The notes: generated from the letters alone by a model not told the origin. 64,000 bases of DNA from Neocallimastix lanati (nom. inval.) (GCA_016946835.1 JACVTC010000026.1:703501-767500); one strand, 5' to 3'; counted from the first letter of the stretch, positions 13,126 to 29,995 are shown. Program-made: numbers and translations.

Positions 13126-13160
<35 letters not shown>
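13099..13160. repeat. (CAA)n merging into poly-A
   Basis: About ten CAA units followed by about 33 A. It follows an ATG in frame, but the frame is only Gln then Lys. Confidence 0.85.
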
Positions 13161-13162
<2 letters not shown>

Positions 13163-15196
13163 ATCATTATTTAAAAAAAAAAAAAATTATATTTATATTT
13201 TAGAAATATAAAAATATACTGAAACATGTTAAAAATTTTATGTATTTTAAACGTTTAATTAAATTATTATTCAATATTATAATAAAAGAAAATTTTATTA
13301 AAAAAGTAATTGAATTATTTTATTATATTATAAATTAATAGTTTATTATAAAATTTTTTAAATATTTTTATTTATAATTATTATAATAATATATTTGAAT
13401 ATTATAAACTTTTTTGTATTTCAATTTATGAACTATAAATATATGTATTTTTTTCATTAAGGAAAAATTTATTTTTTCTTAATTTATAAGTTATACGAAC
13501 TACAAAATGAAAAATGAATGATATATTTGTTTTTGATCTTCATTTACATCACATTTAGTTACGGATAAATATAATCTTCTTCAAGATAAACTATTAATTA
13601 GTATAACGTTTTCGCTTTTCTTAATCTTCTTTAACTTAATTAGTAAAATTTTAATTATAGTCTTCTATTAAATTTATATAAAACCATTAATAAAAGAACT
13701 TCCTTTTAAATTTAAATTAATTATGTTTAAACCATTTTTGATTTTTATAAATTGAAACTTATTAACCATTGATAACAAAAGCTACAAGAATAAATAAATT
13801 ATCAACTAAATATGGAATATTTTTAAATATAGTTTTTAGCAATAATTTTCTAGATAGTAAATTTAACAAGAGATGTTATTTATATAGAGATTAATGATAA
13901 TATCCTGATAAATATTTAAAATATCTATATTTAGTTTTAGAATTTATCATTTAATTTTTTTAATTACTATTTTTTTTATCCTTTTTTAGTGTATTTATGA
14001 GTATTTGATCGATTTAAAAAAATAAATAAGATATTTTTATTCTTCATACATTCATTTTTATTTATTTATTTTAATTATTTTTTAAAAATTTAAGATAAAG
14101 TTTTGTTATATATTAATAATACATTATAATATATTTGTTTAATTGATCTAAAATAATATATTTATATATAATATGCGGCATTCTTTTTTAAATCCTACTT
14201 AACTTTGATTACTAATAACAATTTCTATATATCTGAAAAAAGATATATAAATTTTATTTAATAAAAAAAATATATACATTTATATTTTCTGTAATAATAT
14301 CAATACTACTAAGCAAACGACTGATGATATAAAAAAGTTTTAATATTAAAATTTCATAATCTTATATATTTGTGTAATACTTATGATAATATTATAATTT
14401 TGTTTTATTTTAATTCAAAACGAACAATTTAAGATAATAATTTGGAATTATTATATATTTAAAAACTTAAGACATATTCAAGAATTAATTAATAGTTCTC
14501 ATAAAATTTTTATGAAGAATTATAAATACATAAAAAAAAAAATAAAACATATATTTTTATTTATTATCGAATAATTTAGTATGTACATTCAAAATTTTCA
14601 ATTTTTTATTAATTTAAAATAATATTTTATATTAAATAAAATTTAATATATTTTTTAATAATTTACATTAATTTTTTAAATTTAATATATAATATTTTAC
14701 ATTATATTAAAACATTTTCTTTTTTATCATCTATATAATATATTTTTTGAAAAAGTCTTTTTTTTTTGAAATTTTATCAATTACTCTAATAATACAAATA
14801 GTATAATTTTAATAAAGAAAACGTTATATATATATATATATTTATATATAAAATATAAATATATATTGATATAAAAAGTATTGGTTTACTTCTGAAAGTA
14901 ATATATTTTTCAATTTCAATTTAAACCTTAATTTTATTATTCATTTGTAAGTTTAATGTTTCAAAAAGAAAATTGATTTGTTTAATATAATTATTATATT
15001 TAAAATAATTTATTTTAATAAGAATAGAAATAATTACTCTAACAATTAATTAAAAATTTGTATGATCTTGTATATAATTAATATATATTTTTATGTTTGA
15101 ATTTATACATAATAATTTATAATACAGATTAAATATAAATTAATGAATATTATAAATATTGAATTTTAAGAATAATACAATATTTTAATATTAAAT

Positions 15197-16776
15197 ATGA
15201 GCAATAATATACAAGGGGAATCAACAAATAGATATTCTTCAAGACTAAGAAATTCTCTTCCACATATAAATTACGCAGAGGATTATACAGAATTTAATTA
15301 TGATTCAGATAGTTCTGATGAAAGCGCACTATATATTAATCCAAATATACAAAGAAATCGCAAAAGAAGAAAAATATATAATGAAAAAGAAAATTCAGTT
15401 TATTTTAACTTAAATGAAAATCATAGCAGTAATTATAGAAGAATGCTTAGAAGTAGTAGAAAAATTGATGACCAAGAAATTGAAGTAATTAATGATAATG
15501 ATAGTATACAAGTAATTGACAATGAAGAAGGTATTGAAGATGATAATGAAATTGATAATGAAGATGATAATAAAGATGATAATAAAGATGATAATGATTC
15601 AATTAATGAAAACGATAATGATGATAATTGTACAATTGATGAAAATGAAATTGAAAGTATGGATGAAATAACAAATGAACAAATTAATGAAATTGAAGGA
15701 AATGATTCTAATAGTGATAATAATGATAATATTAATGAAGATTTAGATATAGTAAGAGGCAATACTGAACTAAATAATGAGTTACCAGAAACATATGATT
15801 CTAAATCAAATAAACTTATTTATAATACAAGATATAATACCCGTTCACATGATAAAAAATTAATTATTAAACCAATTTCAATTGAAGCTATTGAAGATGG
15901 TCCAAGTATTACAAATATTAAAGCTTTAGAAATGGATGATATTCAAACATCTAATACTGAAAATATAAGTTCAAAAATAATAGAAGATGATTTAGAAAAT
16001 AGTTTTGGTAATATATTATTATTTTGTTAAATATTGAAAGTAAAAAAAAAATTATTTATATTATTTTATTATATTATTTATAAAAATCAAGTATATAATT
16101 ATAAATATTATTTTCTTATTTTTATTTATTTTATTTTCATTTATTTTATTTTATTTTATTTAAATTTTTTTATATTTTTTATTATATTTTATTTTTTTAT
16201 TTTTTTTATTTTATTTTCATTTTCATTTTTATTATTTTTTTTTAAAAGATATTCATAAAAGAGGTCGCCCACGACGAAAAAAAATTACATTAGAAGATCA
16301 TGAACAAGAAGAAGAAAATCATAACAGTCATTACAATTTACGTAATCGATCAAGTACTTCTAAGCCAAAGATTTTTGACGAAGTTTATGAAATTTCAAAT
16401 GATGATAACAATACTACTACCACCATCAACAACAACAATAATATACACGAAGATGAAAAAAAGGAACCATACAATACACGGTATTCAACAAGATATGCAA
16501 CACGCTATCAAACACGATATGCTACAAGATATTCTAAAATGCGTAATGAAGAAAACGAAGATGAAGAAGGTATATATTTAAGTGAAATTAAGTGAAATTA
16601 TTTATTTATTTATTTTTTTCATTATTATTTTTTTCTATATTATCTATGTAATTATGTAATTGCTTAATTATTATTATTATTATTATTATTATTTTTTTGT
16701 TTTATATATTTTTTTTTTCTTTTTCTTTTTTATCTTTTATCTTTTTATTTTATTTTTTTTTTAATAATTTAATATG

Positions 16777-16828
<52 letters not shown>

Positions 16829-19800
16829 TCTTGGTTATAAAAGCACCTCGTAAATTATATTTAAGAAAGCATTCATTAGAATTAAAAAAATTAACCGACC
16901 ATAAAGATGAAATGCTAGAATCAAGAAAAGTTGGTAATTATAATTTGAGAAGAAGTGATCAAACTATCAATTATTCATTACCTAGTTTAATAGAAAATGC
17001 CCACAAACATATTGAAAAAGGTTCAAGAAATCAACGACATCGTATGTTTATGAATAGGTCATCATCTAGTTCATATACATATAGAAAGAAACGTTCATAT
17101 AGTTATCGGGATAAATCAGTTAAGCTTAAAAATATATTATAATTATTATTATTATAATTAATAAAAATATTAACACTTACATTTATAATAATGTTAATAA
17201 TTATTATTAATAATAATGATGTTATTTTGTGTCTCTTCTTGAAATTAAAATAGGATAGTGAAGATGAAAGAAAAAATTTATTTATTGGAAGGGCACCGAG
17301 AAGAATTGGTCTTGGAGGTAATGGTTTAAGAGGAGATGATGATGATAATGCAAGATCTATTGTACCATTAAATATTAAAGAATTATTACTAGCTGAGCAA
17401 AAAGTATTACAGCAAATGCATTTATCGTCAAATCCAAAAGATAGTGAAATACTGAGGAACATGTTAACACATGATGGCCAAAGTAAAGAAGCATATTCAT
17501 AATATTTTAAACATAAATTAACTTTGATTAAAATGTATTAAAACGTTTCAAAATTTTTAAAGATATAGCAGATACTGATCAAATTGATTTAAAGCAAATA
17601 GATTTCAGTATGGTTGGTGGATTAGATGAACGTGAGTGATAATAGAAGAATAATATTGTTTAATGAAAATAAATTTAGAAGTAATTCATTTAAATAGTAA
17701 ATAATAGATACTAATTTATTTATTTATTAAAAAAAAAAAAAATAAAAATAAAAAAATAGATATAGAATCTTTAAAAGAAATGGTTATTCTTCCTTTATTG
17801 TATCCTGAAGTATATACTAAATTTGCAATTACACCTCCTCGTGGTGTTTTATTTCATGGTCCACCTGGTACAGGGAAAACATTATTAGGTATTTATTTAA
17901 TTTGATTATTTAACTTGTTTTTATATATATACATTTAATTATCATTATAATTGAATTCATAATGTTATTATTTTATTTTTATTTAAAAAAATTAGCACGT
18001 GCATTAGCATCTAGTTGCTCAACAGAAAATCAAAAGGTTGCTTTTTTTATGAGAAAAGGTGCTGATTGCTTAACTAAATGGGTAGGTGAATCTGAAAGAC
18101 AATTAAAATTATTATTTGAGGAAGCTAAAGTATGGCAACCAAGTATCATATTTTTCGATGAAATTGATGGTAAAATATTTTTTGTTATTCATATAAAAAT
18201 TCATAATTTGTATTAATGGTCATTATATATCATAATTATTGTATTATATATTTAATAATTCATGAATAAATATTTTTTTTTTTTTTTATTTTTTATTTTT
18301 TATTTTTTATTTTTTTTTTTTTATTTTATAATATTATATATATATATATATATAATTAAAATGAAATAAATGAAAACATAGGTTTAGCACCTGTAAGATC
18401 AAGTAAACAAGATCAAATCCATAGTTCTATTGTGACAACTTTGTTATCATTAATGGATGGTCTTGATAAAAGAGGTATATAGAAAAAAAATAATGATAAT
18501 AAGCAATCTATTATATTATTTTATCATGTTATATATTTACGAAATATCATTGTAATAAATAAATTAAAGGACAAGTTGTAGTTATTGGAGCTACAAATAG
18601 AATTGATTCAATAGATCCAGCTTTAAGAAGACCAGGAAGATTTGATAGAGAGTTTTATTTTCCTCTTCCTAATTTAGAGGGACGAAAAAAAATTATAGAA
18701 ATTAACACTAAACAATGGAAACCTGCTCTTAAACCAAAAATAATAGAACAATTAGCAAATATTACTAAAGGTTATTGCGGTGCCGACATTAAAGCATTGT
18801 GTACTGAAGCTGCTATTCATGCAATGAAAAAGACATATCCACAGATATATGATAGTTCAGATAAACTTCTTATAAATACAGATGATATTATTGTTGAGAT
18901 TTCAGACTTTTTAAATGCCTTAAAATGTACTTTATTTTTTATTTATATATTATTAATTATTAATTACTAATTATTTATTATTTATTATTTATTATTTATT
19001 ATTTATTATTTATTATTTATTATTTATTATTTATTATTATTAATTTTTTATATTATTATTAATGATATAAATATAAAAATTATATTTTAATGTTATTTCA
19101 ATTAAATAATATATAATACTTTGCATATAAATACTTATTTATATTGTTATAATTGTATATTCAATTTTTTTTTTTTTTTTTTTAAATTGAAGCAATCAAA
19201 CCTTCAACCTTTAGATCGTCAATAGGATTTTCAAGAGAAATTCCAAAAGATTTAATGCCATTATTTCATAGTAATTATTTATCTATTATTGATATATTAG
19301 ATAATATTATTCCAATTATAACAAAAGAAAGAAAATATGATTGGGAAACAAATGAAAATAGTGATTATAAATCCATAGATAATAATGAATATTTCAATGG
19401 TAAATTTTTGATATATGTACAATGTATTAATAAGTAATTATGAATTAAATAATAATCATATTTATTATGCTGTTTTAATTAGTAAATGAATCATTAGATC
19501 GATTTGATTCGAGGTTATTATCTTGGAATTCTCTGTCTTCATTAAATTTAAAATGTTATCAAATGTATCGTTTAAGATTATTAATTTGTGGTGAAAAAGG
19601 AATGGGTCAAACAAATTATATAGGGCCTGCCATTGTTAATAAACTTGAAAATTGGGGTTTTTTTGTTAAATCATTTGATTTAAATATACTATTAAAAGAG
19701 TCCTATCAGGTAATTTATAATTAGAAAAATTTTAAAATATTAAAATTATTATAATAAGATCATAATCAAACATTAATAAATAAATATTATGAATTTTCTT

Positions 19801-20161
19801 GAAGACAATGGAATCTACTATTATATTGAATTTTCAAGAATTAAGTAGACATTCACCTGTTGCTATTTATATACCAAATATTGATCTTTGGTGGAATTCT
19901 GTTTCAGATATAATTAAAAATATATTTATAATGAATTTAGAAGATTTTGAATCAAAATACCCAATTTTCTTTTTAGCTACTTGTAATCAAAGAGCAAAAG
20001 ACATACCAGATATTATAAGATTATTTAATTTACTACCTAATATAAATTTAAATAATGTGGGTCTAAAAAGAGTATATGAAGTTGTAAAACCTAACAAAGT
20101 AATTCTTAATATTCTTTTATGTAAATTATAAATTTAATTTATATAATAATCTATTTGATAA

Positions 20162-20205
<44 letters not shown>

Positions 20206-21087
20206 TATATATATATAGGATGAAATTAAAGAATTTTTTAAAAGTATTATAGATGAGATTAAAAAAGAACCACCGGTTAATTATATACCCATTAAAAGCA
20301 AAATTACAAATAATATTATTGGACTTGAACCAAAAATGATAAATAAGAATCCTCAAAAAAGTAAAAAAGTTTTACCAAAGGCACCTCCACCTCCACCTCG
20401 TGAATTTACAAAGGATGAATTAGAAAAAATACATGAGCATGATGAATATGTATTAGCAGAATTAAGAAGAGAACTTCGTACAATGACAAAGGAGTTAAGA
20501 AAAAATAAAGAACTAAAAGTTTTCTGCTATCCTGTTGATCTTTCAGAAGCAGAAGATTATTTGGATTGTATTGATCATCCAATGGATTTTTCAACAGTGG
20601 ATGAAAAAATTGATAATAGAGAATATAATACTCCAAAAGAATGGTATGATGATATTGAACTTATTGTTAAAAATGCGATGACATATAATCAAAATTATGA
20701 TCCAAATAATATTATAAGAAAGGTAATACGCAAGATATTATTATTATTAATAGAAGTAGTATTTTCTATAGTAAATATTAAAAAATATAAATAAGTTTTA
20801 AATATTTATTTTTTTTTTTAATGAATTAATTTTTTAATATCATTTAAAATTTTCATTGATATTATTTTAAATCAATATATATATATATATATATATATAT
20901 TATTTTATTTTATTTATTAAATTATAATTAATGTAAATTTATAATAAATTAGGCAAAGATTTTGAAAGATAATGTAAAAGTAATGATGCATTTCTTAAAT
21001 CCTGAATTAGTATGGGAATGTAATCAAGTAATTCGACATAGGAAATTGGAAGAAATTCAATTTAAAAAAAATAAAAATAATGAAATA

Positions 21088-21127
<40 letters not shown>

Positions 21128-21537
21128 TTAATAATAATACTAATAGCCATAATGGCCATAATAATCGAAATGGTAATACTCGTTATTATAATGAAGAGCC
21201 TGTTGTAGAAGGTAAAAATTATTAAATGATGCTATTATATATATTAAATATTTGTTTTATTTATGTAATATATAATATATATATTAAAAATTCAAAGTTA
21301 GTAAATATCATTCTCATGCTGGTGCTCCAGGAACAAGACAAAGTAGAAGACTATTAGGTCAAAAGCCTGATCTTGATGTTATATCTTTTGAAAATTTAAC
21401 AAATATTAAAAAGAATAAACATAATCACAATAATAATAATAACAATAATAATAATAATAATAATGAAAATATTAATAAAAATAATAATCTTAATAATAAT
21501 ATAAGTAATAATGACATAAATGATAATAATATAAGTG

Positions 21538-21571
<34 letters not shown>

Positions 21572-22690
21572 ATCTAATAATATCAATTATACCGAAAGTA
21601 ATAATAGAATTAATAATATTAATCAATCTAATGAAAACAATAGTAGTAATAATGCCAACCTAAATAAAAATGGTGAAATTAATAATATTGAAAATAATGA
21701 GAATGATAATAATAAAATTAATAATTCATCCATTTCTGAACAATTAAACAAAGAAAAAAGTTTTAATATTGACTTTTTAGAAAGTAAAAATATCTTAACT
21801 CAAACAACAAAAACGAAAACAACGGTAATAAATGATAATATTCCTATTAATAATGAATCATCAACACCAAAAATTGAAATTGGAATTCATCCTTTGGATA
21901 CTGAGATTAAGAAAAATGAAATTGATGAACATACTATTATTGATAACAAACTAACGCAAAGTCCAGAATCTCAGTCACAATATCATTTAATGAATGATGA
22001 TACTATGGTTGAAGAATTTCATAATAATGGAGAAGATCAAATTGAAGGTAAAAAAATTATTGTTATTTGTAAAAATAAATTAATAATATAATAATTTAAT
22101 AACAATAATAACAATAATATAATGATAATAGTATTAATAATAATGATAATATAAATAGTAATAATAATAATAATAGTATTAATAATAAATATTAATAAAA
22201 ATATAATAATAATATAATAATAAATAAATAAATAATTAATTAATTAAATAATTAAATAAATAAAAATTAATTAAATTAGTTATTAATTGTTATAGTTATT
22301 ATTATTATTTAATACATTTAAACAATTATAATAATATATAATTTAGGTGAAAATACTAAGCCTGAATTAGAATTAGATCATGAAATGTTGGATAAACTTG
22401 AAAATAACATTATAGAAATATCTCAAAATCTTACTATTGAAATGATTCAATTTTTATCATCAGAATTAACACATTTAGTCATGATAAAAAGAAATGAGTG
22501 GAATAGAAATACAATTATTGAGGTAAAAAAAAGAAAATTAATAATAAATATATAATTATATAAAAAAGTTTATGCAAATATTTATTAAACTTTCTAATAA
22601 TTATATATATATATTTTTAATTTAAAAATAAAATCATCAAAGGATGCACTTAAAATCATAAAACAATTTGAACACCAGTATACATACTAA
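15197..22690 (+). CDS. YTA7: ATAD2/Yta7-like AAA-ATPase with bromodomain (17 exons)
   Basis: A chromatin-bound hexameric ATPase that acts on histone H3-H4 and nucleosome density. Exons: 15197-16007, 16249-16569, 16844-17118, 17254-17482, 17563-17631, 17760-17888, 17996-18169, 18382-18474, 18570-18926, 19193-19399, 19483-19709, 19805-20098, 20219-20722, 20953-21211, 21298-22047, 22347-22522, 22643-22690; 4923 nt, 1640 aa. Order of parts: an acidic Asp/Asn N-terminus; an AT-hook-like RGRPRRKK (about residue 275); several TRY/LRN repeats; AAA1 with Walker A GPPGTGKT (about 601), Walker [10 protein letters not shown] (about 661) and GATNRID...[12 protein letters not shown]2 with degenerate P-loop GEKGMGQTN, where the catalytic Lys is Gln; a bromodomain at about 1160-1230 with [12 protein letters not shown] and the NAMTYN acetyl-lysine pocket; then a poly-Asn region and a helical tail. 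The donor after exon 3 is GTTAAG. Domain order and the dead AAA2 are diagnostic. Confidence 0.95.
18958..19040. repeat. (TTATTTA)n heptamer array in an intron
   Basis: Period-7 array within intron 9 of the ATAD2-like gene. It resembles the heptamers at 9.75-9.9 kb on the opposite strand. Confidence 0.8.
21080..21130 (+). repeat. (AAT)n coding for poly-Asn
   Basis: An AAT run in exon 14 of the ATAD2-like gene encodes about 15 Asn. Further Asn tracts fill exon 15 (21420-21730). They are in frame and probably disordered. Confidence 0.8.
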
Positions 22691-23031
22691 ATTATAATAT
22701 ATATGTATATATTTATGAAATCAATTTTTTTTTTTTTTCCAAATGAGAACTACCATAATATTATTAACAAAAATATATATATATTCAATATATATATAAA
22801 TTATTTATAATTGCAATATATCATACAATACCATTAAATTTTAATTTTAAATTCTATCTTATTATAATATATATGATTATATATACAAGATTATTTATTT
22901 TAAGAATCTATTATTTCACTTTTGAAAAATATTTACAAAGCAAATAATATTAAATAAAAATATATATTTTTTTATTTAAACAAATACAAAAAAAATTTTT
23001 ATTGTTATTTTACATTTAATTATTAAAATTT

Positions 23032-23064
<33 letters not shown>

Positions 23065-23689
23065 CTTAAAAATAATAATAATAAAAATAATATTTATATA
23101 TTATTTTCATATAATTAAAAGTTTTATATTTATATAAATTTCCCATTTTTTATATATTATAAATAATTTATTATTTTTTAAATATTAATTATTACATTTA
23201 ACAATGACTCCTTGCACCTCCTTTTCTATTAAATACTAGGCTATACCAAAAAATTATTAAAGTACAATGATAAATTTTTTTTTGAAAGGTTATAAGTCTA
23301 TTTATTTAATAAATATATTACTATTTCATTATATCCTAAATATTGACTTAAATTGAGTGAATGAGTTGTTAGCATTATTACTTTTTTGGCATTAACATAA
23401 GGTCCTTTTTTCTATTAAATATCTTATTGTAATGTATTTTTATTATTAGAATGACAGACTATACTTTTGTAAACTCCATTTTATATAGAATATTTTATAA
23501 TTATATATTATTATTATTATTATAATAATAATTTTAATTTTAATCGTAAAGTTAATATTACTAACCAATTAAATTTTGATCTCTATACAAATAAAATAAT
23601 ATTTTTGATATTTAATTATTTATATTTTTTACATAACCTGAATTATATTTTAAAATATATAAAAACAAGAAATATATACATGAAAAGTA
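22691..23689. other. Intergenic downstream of ATAD2-like gene
   Basis: AT-rich spacer with a poly-T run at about 23035-23064. From about 23200 the composition becomes slightly more mixed, leading into the island at 23690. No gene is resolved. Confidence 0.5.
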
Positions 23690-24130
23690 AATATAAGTAT
23701 ATATTACCAAAAGTGTTCCTTCTTGGTGGGACTTTAGTTTTAAATGTACTACATTTCGATAGTGGGGAACAGAGACAATTAAATGAACTACTTTTCAAAG
23801 GTTCATCTGAGTCACCTGTTCCAAAAATTGTGGGGCTTGGAGGAATTCTTAACAAGGGCAATACCTATTATAAGTAGTTCGTTTGAGTTATTATTTGATA
23901 GGTATTCCAAATTACCAAACTTAACCAAGAGCGTCGACATCGTACTGATAAGGCATAATGATAATACAGGATCAACATCTATTTCTACGAAGGGTGAATC
24001 TCGCCTAGTAGTTCAATAAATGATGAATCCGGGGAGAGTTTAGTGGACACCACACTATCTATTTTAAAGATGTTACTTCTTTGGTTTTATTTCTTTTTTA
24101 TTTGTTAGGAAGGGAAATATTTCCGCATAG
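23690..24130. pseudogene. Island of coding-like DNA, strand and family unclear
   Basis: Markedly richer in G and C than the surroundings. Open stretches occur on both strands: plus 23605-23877 (LLGGTLVLNVLHFDSGEQ) and 23783-24019 (STSISTKGESRLVVQ), and minus 23643-23861 (ending TKVPPRRNTFGN). Neither strand gives one uninterrupted frame. The most economical reading is a decayed coding segment, perhaps from a retroelement, but no conserved motif is seen, so origin and strand stay open. Confidence 0.35.
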
Positions 24131-24337
24131 TACAACTTGCCGAAATACATATTATTTTTGAGCTTTTTTATTTTTTATTTTTTAACTTTTATTTTTTTTA
24201 ATTTAAAATGTACTTTTCACCTACATGTATTTTTTTATAATAAAATTAATAAAGTTATGGAAGTGTATTCTCTTCCCTGTCTTAAAAAAAAAAAAAATAT
24301 TACCAAAAGTAATGAAATTATCTTTATGGTCCTTTTG

Positions 24338-24409
<72 letters not shown>

Positions 24410-25781
24410 TAAAATTTAAAAATAAAAATTCAATAAAAACTAATTATAAATATATATTATATTACATAAATATAAACATTTTATGTCATTGTTTAAATAT
24501 TATTATTATTTTGTCCAAAAATATTCAATTTAAAAAAAAGAAATTACATTAATTTATAGTCTCATTTTTCACATGCAATATAAAAAGTAGTTATTTTAAT
24601 TATTATTTTAATTTTTTTTTTTTTTTTTTTTTTTTAATTATGAACTGTATAAATTAATTATATATTCAATGAATAAATTAAAAAATATTAATGATTTCAA
24701 TATAAAAATGCCAATGTAAAAGATTTTTCAAAAAGTATTTTAAATCAATTGTTAATAATTAAATAGCAACTTGCATTTTTATTGTTATTAAATTTAATCA
24801 AAAATTACTGTTAATTGTATATAAAAAAGTCATTAGAAACTAACAAAAACTAATACTACAAACAATTTATTAGTTATTAAATTGTTACTTATTATTATAA
24901 AAATAACCCAAAACATATTTTTTTGTTTAATGACTGTCTTAAGATAGTTACTATAGCCAAGGAAGCTAAAAGACAAATATTTGAATATAATTTTGAAAAT
25001 ATTATTTACTGGAAAATTATAAATTAGAAAGAAAGGAAGAAAAAATAAAAGGGAATGAATTAAATATATATGTATCCTCAATCAAAAGAAACTTGATTCT
25101 CACTATAAATTATAAGACTTTTTATCAAAATAATAAATTTTATATTAATAATAGTGTATATATATATATATCAAAATAATAATGATGGAATTATAGTATT
25201 ATAACATTTATAACATTTATAACATTTATAACATTTATAACATTTATAACATTTATAACATTTATAACATTTATTTGTATAAATGATATAAAAGAACAAT
25301 AAAGTATCTTATTTTACACCGAAAAAATTTTTCATGATCAAAAAATAAAATTATAAAAAAATTTTTTTAATATTTAAATAATATCTTTAAACTTTAAATA
25401 CTTTAAATTAAAAATTGAAATAAAAAAAATTTAAAAAAATATATACATTAAAATATTAATTTTTTTATTTATTATTTTTCAATACCAAATTTTAAAATAT
25501 ACAAAACCTTAATTCAAAAACTATTATTTTTTAAATATAAAATTTTGTTAAAAATTAAATTTAAAGGATTTTAATTTATTTTATATCCAATCAATATTCT
25601 CTTTATAATTTATTATTATTATGAAATTATTATCAAATATTATAAAATTTTTTGATTCTTTTTTTTTTTTAATTATTTTTTTAGTGGTTTTATATTAAAA
25701 TCTTAGTAATATTACATATATATATATATATATATATTTTTTTTTTTGGAATAAAATAAATTTAAAAAAAAAAAAAAAAAA
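24131..25781. other. Upstream region of Dus2 gene
   Basis: AT-rich spacer with a poly-A/(TA)n block at 24341-24400, a T run at 24610-24635, and a nine-base tandem array at 25201-25272. No credible gene; the minus frame at 24833-25081 is low-complexity hydrophobic sequence. Confidence 0.55.
25201..25272. repeat. Nine-base tandem array (ATAACATTT)x8
   Basis: Eight perfect head-to-tail copies of ATAACATTT. The perfection suggests recent slippage. Confidence 0.95.
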
Positions 25782-28194
<2,413 letters not shown>

Positions 28195-29433
28195 AAGAAA
28201 AGAATTATTTTAATATTATTATATTAATTCTAAAAATATTAATAATAATTTCATAACAAATTAAAAATAATAAATAATACAGTTTCGTACAAAAAATAAA
28301 ATAATAATAATAAAATAATAAATAAATAAATTAATATATCAAATATTAAAATTAATTTATAGATATATATAATAATAAAATATTAAATTATGAAAATTAT
28401 AATTTGTTTATTTATTTATTTTTTATTTATTTATTTGTTTGTTTATTTATTTATTTATTTATTTTTATTTATTTATTTATATTTATTTATTTATTTATTG
28501 TTTATTTATATTTATTTATTTATTATTTATTTATATTTATTTATTTATTATTTATTTATTTATTATTTATTTATTTATTATTTATTTATTTATTATTTAT
28601 ATATATTTATTTATTTCTTATATTATATTATTATTTATATGTATATTTTTATTTATTTTTTTAGTAATAAAAGTTTAAAATATAAAATAATAATTATTTT
28701 ATTTATTAGAGTAAGTTAAATTAGTATTAAAATATTTTAATATAATAAACAAACCGATGTAACATTAAAAAAATAAAAATAGTTATTAAAAAAAATAAAA
28801 TTCCAAAAATATAATTTATTTGTTTATTTATTATATGTTTTTTTATTTATTTATTTATTTATATTTTTATTTATCTTATTAGTAATAAAAGTTTTTAAAT
28901 TAATAAAATAATAATAATTATTTTATTTATTTGAATAAGTTAATTAAAATATTGTAATAAAATATACAACTGATGTAACATTATTTTTGATGATAATAAT
29001 ATGATGATAATATTAATATATAAAAGTATAAAATTAATTATATCTATATAAATATATATATTTTTAAAAAAAATTATTGATAAAGTTTTTAATATATATA
29101 AAAAATTCAATAATAATTATGTGAATAATATTAAAAAAAAAAAAAGTATTATCTTTAAAAGTTTAAAAAAATGTCTGTTTTTAGTTAAGCAGATAAGTTA
29201 TAATAAATTTATATATTATTTTTTCTATTTTTAGCCATTATATGACATAAAATGATGTATAGAATTTTTTTTATCTTTTTATCTTTCTTTTATATATTTA
29301 TATATATATATAAAACTTATATAGAAAATAAATTTATTTTTATAATATATATATATTTACTTATTTATTAATAATTAATTTTTAATATATCCATTAATAA
29401 AAATAAAATTGATTAAAAATTATAATATATCCA

Positions 29434-29464
<31 letters not shown>

Positions 29465-29995
29465 AAAATTATATATATATATATATATTTAAATCAGAAA
29501 ATTATTTAAATTTCTTATTAATTGATAATTATTTATAATTATGCTTAACTATTTTTTTATTATTTTCATTTTTTACTTTTTATTTTCATTTTTTTTATAA
29601 TTTTTTATTTTTTTTTTTATTTTTATTATTTTTTTTTTTTTTTTTATTTGATTATTATTATTATTTTTATTATTATTATTTTTTTTTTTTTGATTATTAT
29701 TATTATTATTATTTTTTTTTTTTTTTTTTTTGATTATTATTGTTAACAATTTTTATTTTTTATTTTTTTGTAATTATTATTATTTGATTCATTTTTTATT
29801 GATACTATACTGATGCTTTTTTAATGTTTTCTTAACTGCATTATATAAATTTATATAAGATTAAAATTTTATATTTCAATTATCTTATATTAAGTGTTTA
29901 ATAAATTTTTCCAAATTCATATTACTTATTTATCTTTAAAATAAATTTTTGATTCTTTGTTCTAATGTTTACTTTTATTAATTGATTCCTGTGAT
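28195..29995. other. Spacer between convergent Dus2 and RhoGAP genes
   Basis: Tail-to-tail spacer of 1.8 kb. It has a TTTA-rich microsatellite at 28405-28610, an imperfect second copy of the motif AGTAATAAAAGTTT (28664 and 28880) with similar flanks, and T-rich blocks at 29430-29760. No gene is seen. Confidence 0.6.
28405..28610. repeat. (TTTA)n microsatellite
   Basis: Mixed TTTA and TTATTTA units. All three plus-strand frames stay open and give spurious FIYLF-repeat peptides. Confidence 0.85.

Larger units (their letters stand above)
12719..15196. other. Intergenic between FEX and ATAD2-like gene
   Basis: AT-rich spacer. It holds a perfect palindrome (12883-12920), a (CAA)n tract merging into poly-A (13099-13160), and otherwise unstructured A/T sequence. 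No credible coding region is seen. Confidence 0.6.

Noticed and set aside
13081-13160. ATG followed by poly-Gln and poly-Lys codons
   Set aside because: Only a (CAA)n tract and poly-A; no splice-compatible continuation or domain.
15433-15762. 109-codon Ser/Leu-rich minus-strand frame
   Set aside because: Antisense of the acidic Asp/Asn-rich exon 1 of the ATAD2-like gene.
24833-25081. 82-codon hydrophobic minus-strand frame
   Set aside because: Low-complexity Phe/Ile/Leu composition expected from AT-rich DNA; no motif and no supporting splice context.
28390-28719. Three overlapping plus-strand frames of FIYLF repeats
   Set aside because: All three frames are open because of the TTTA microsatellite; not coding.
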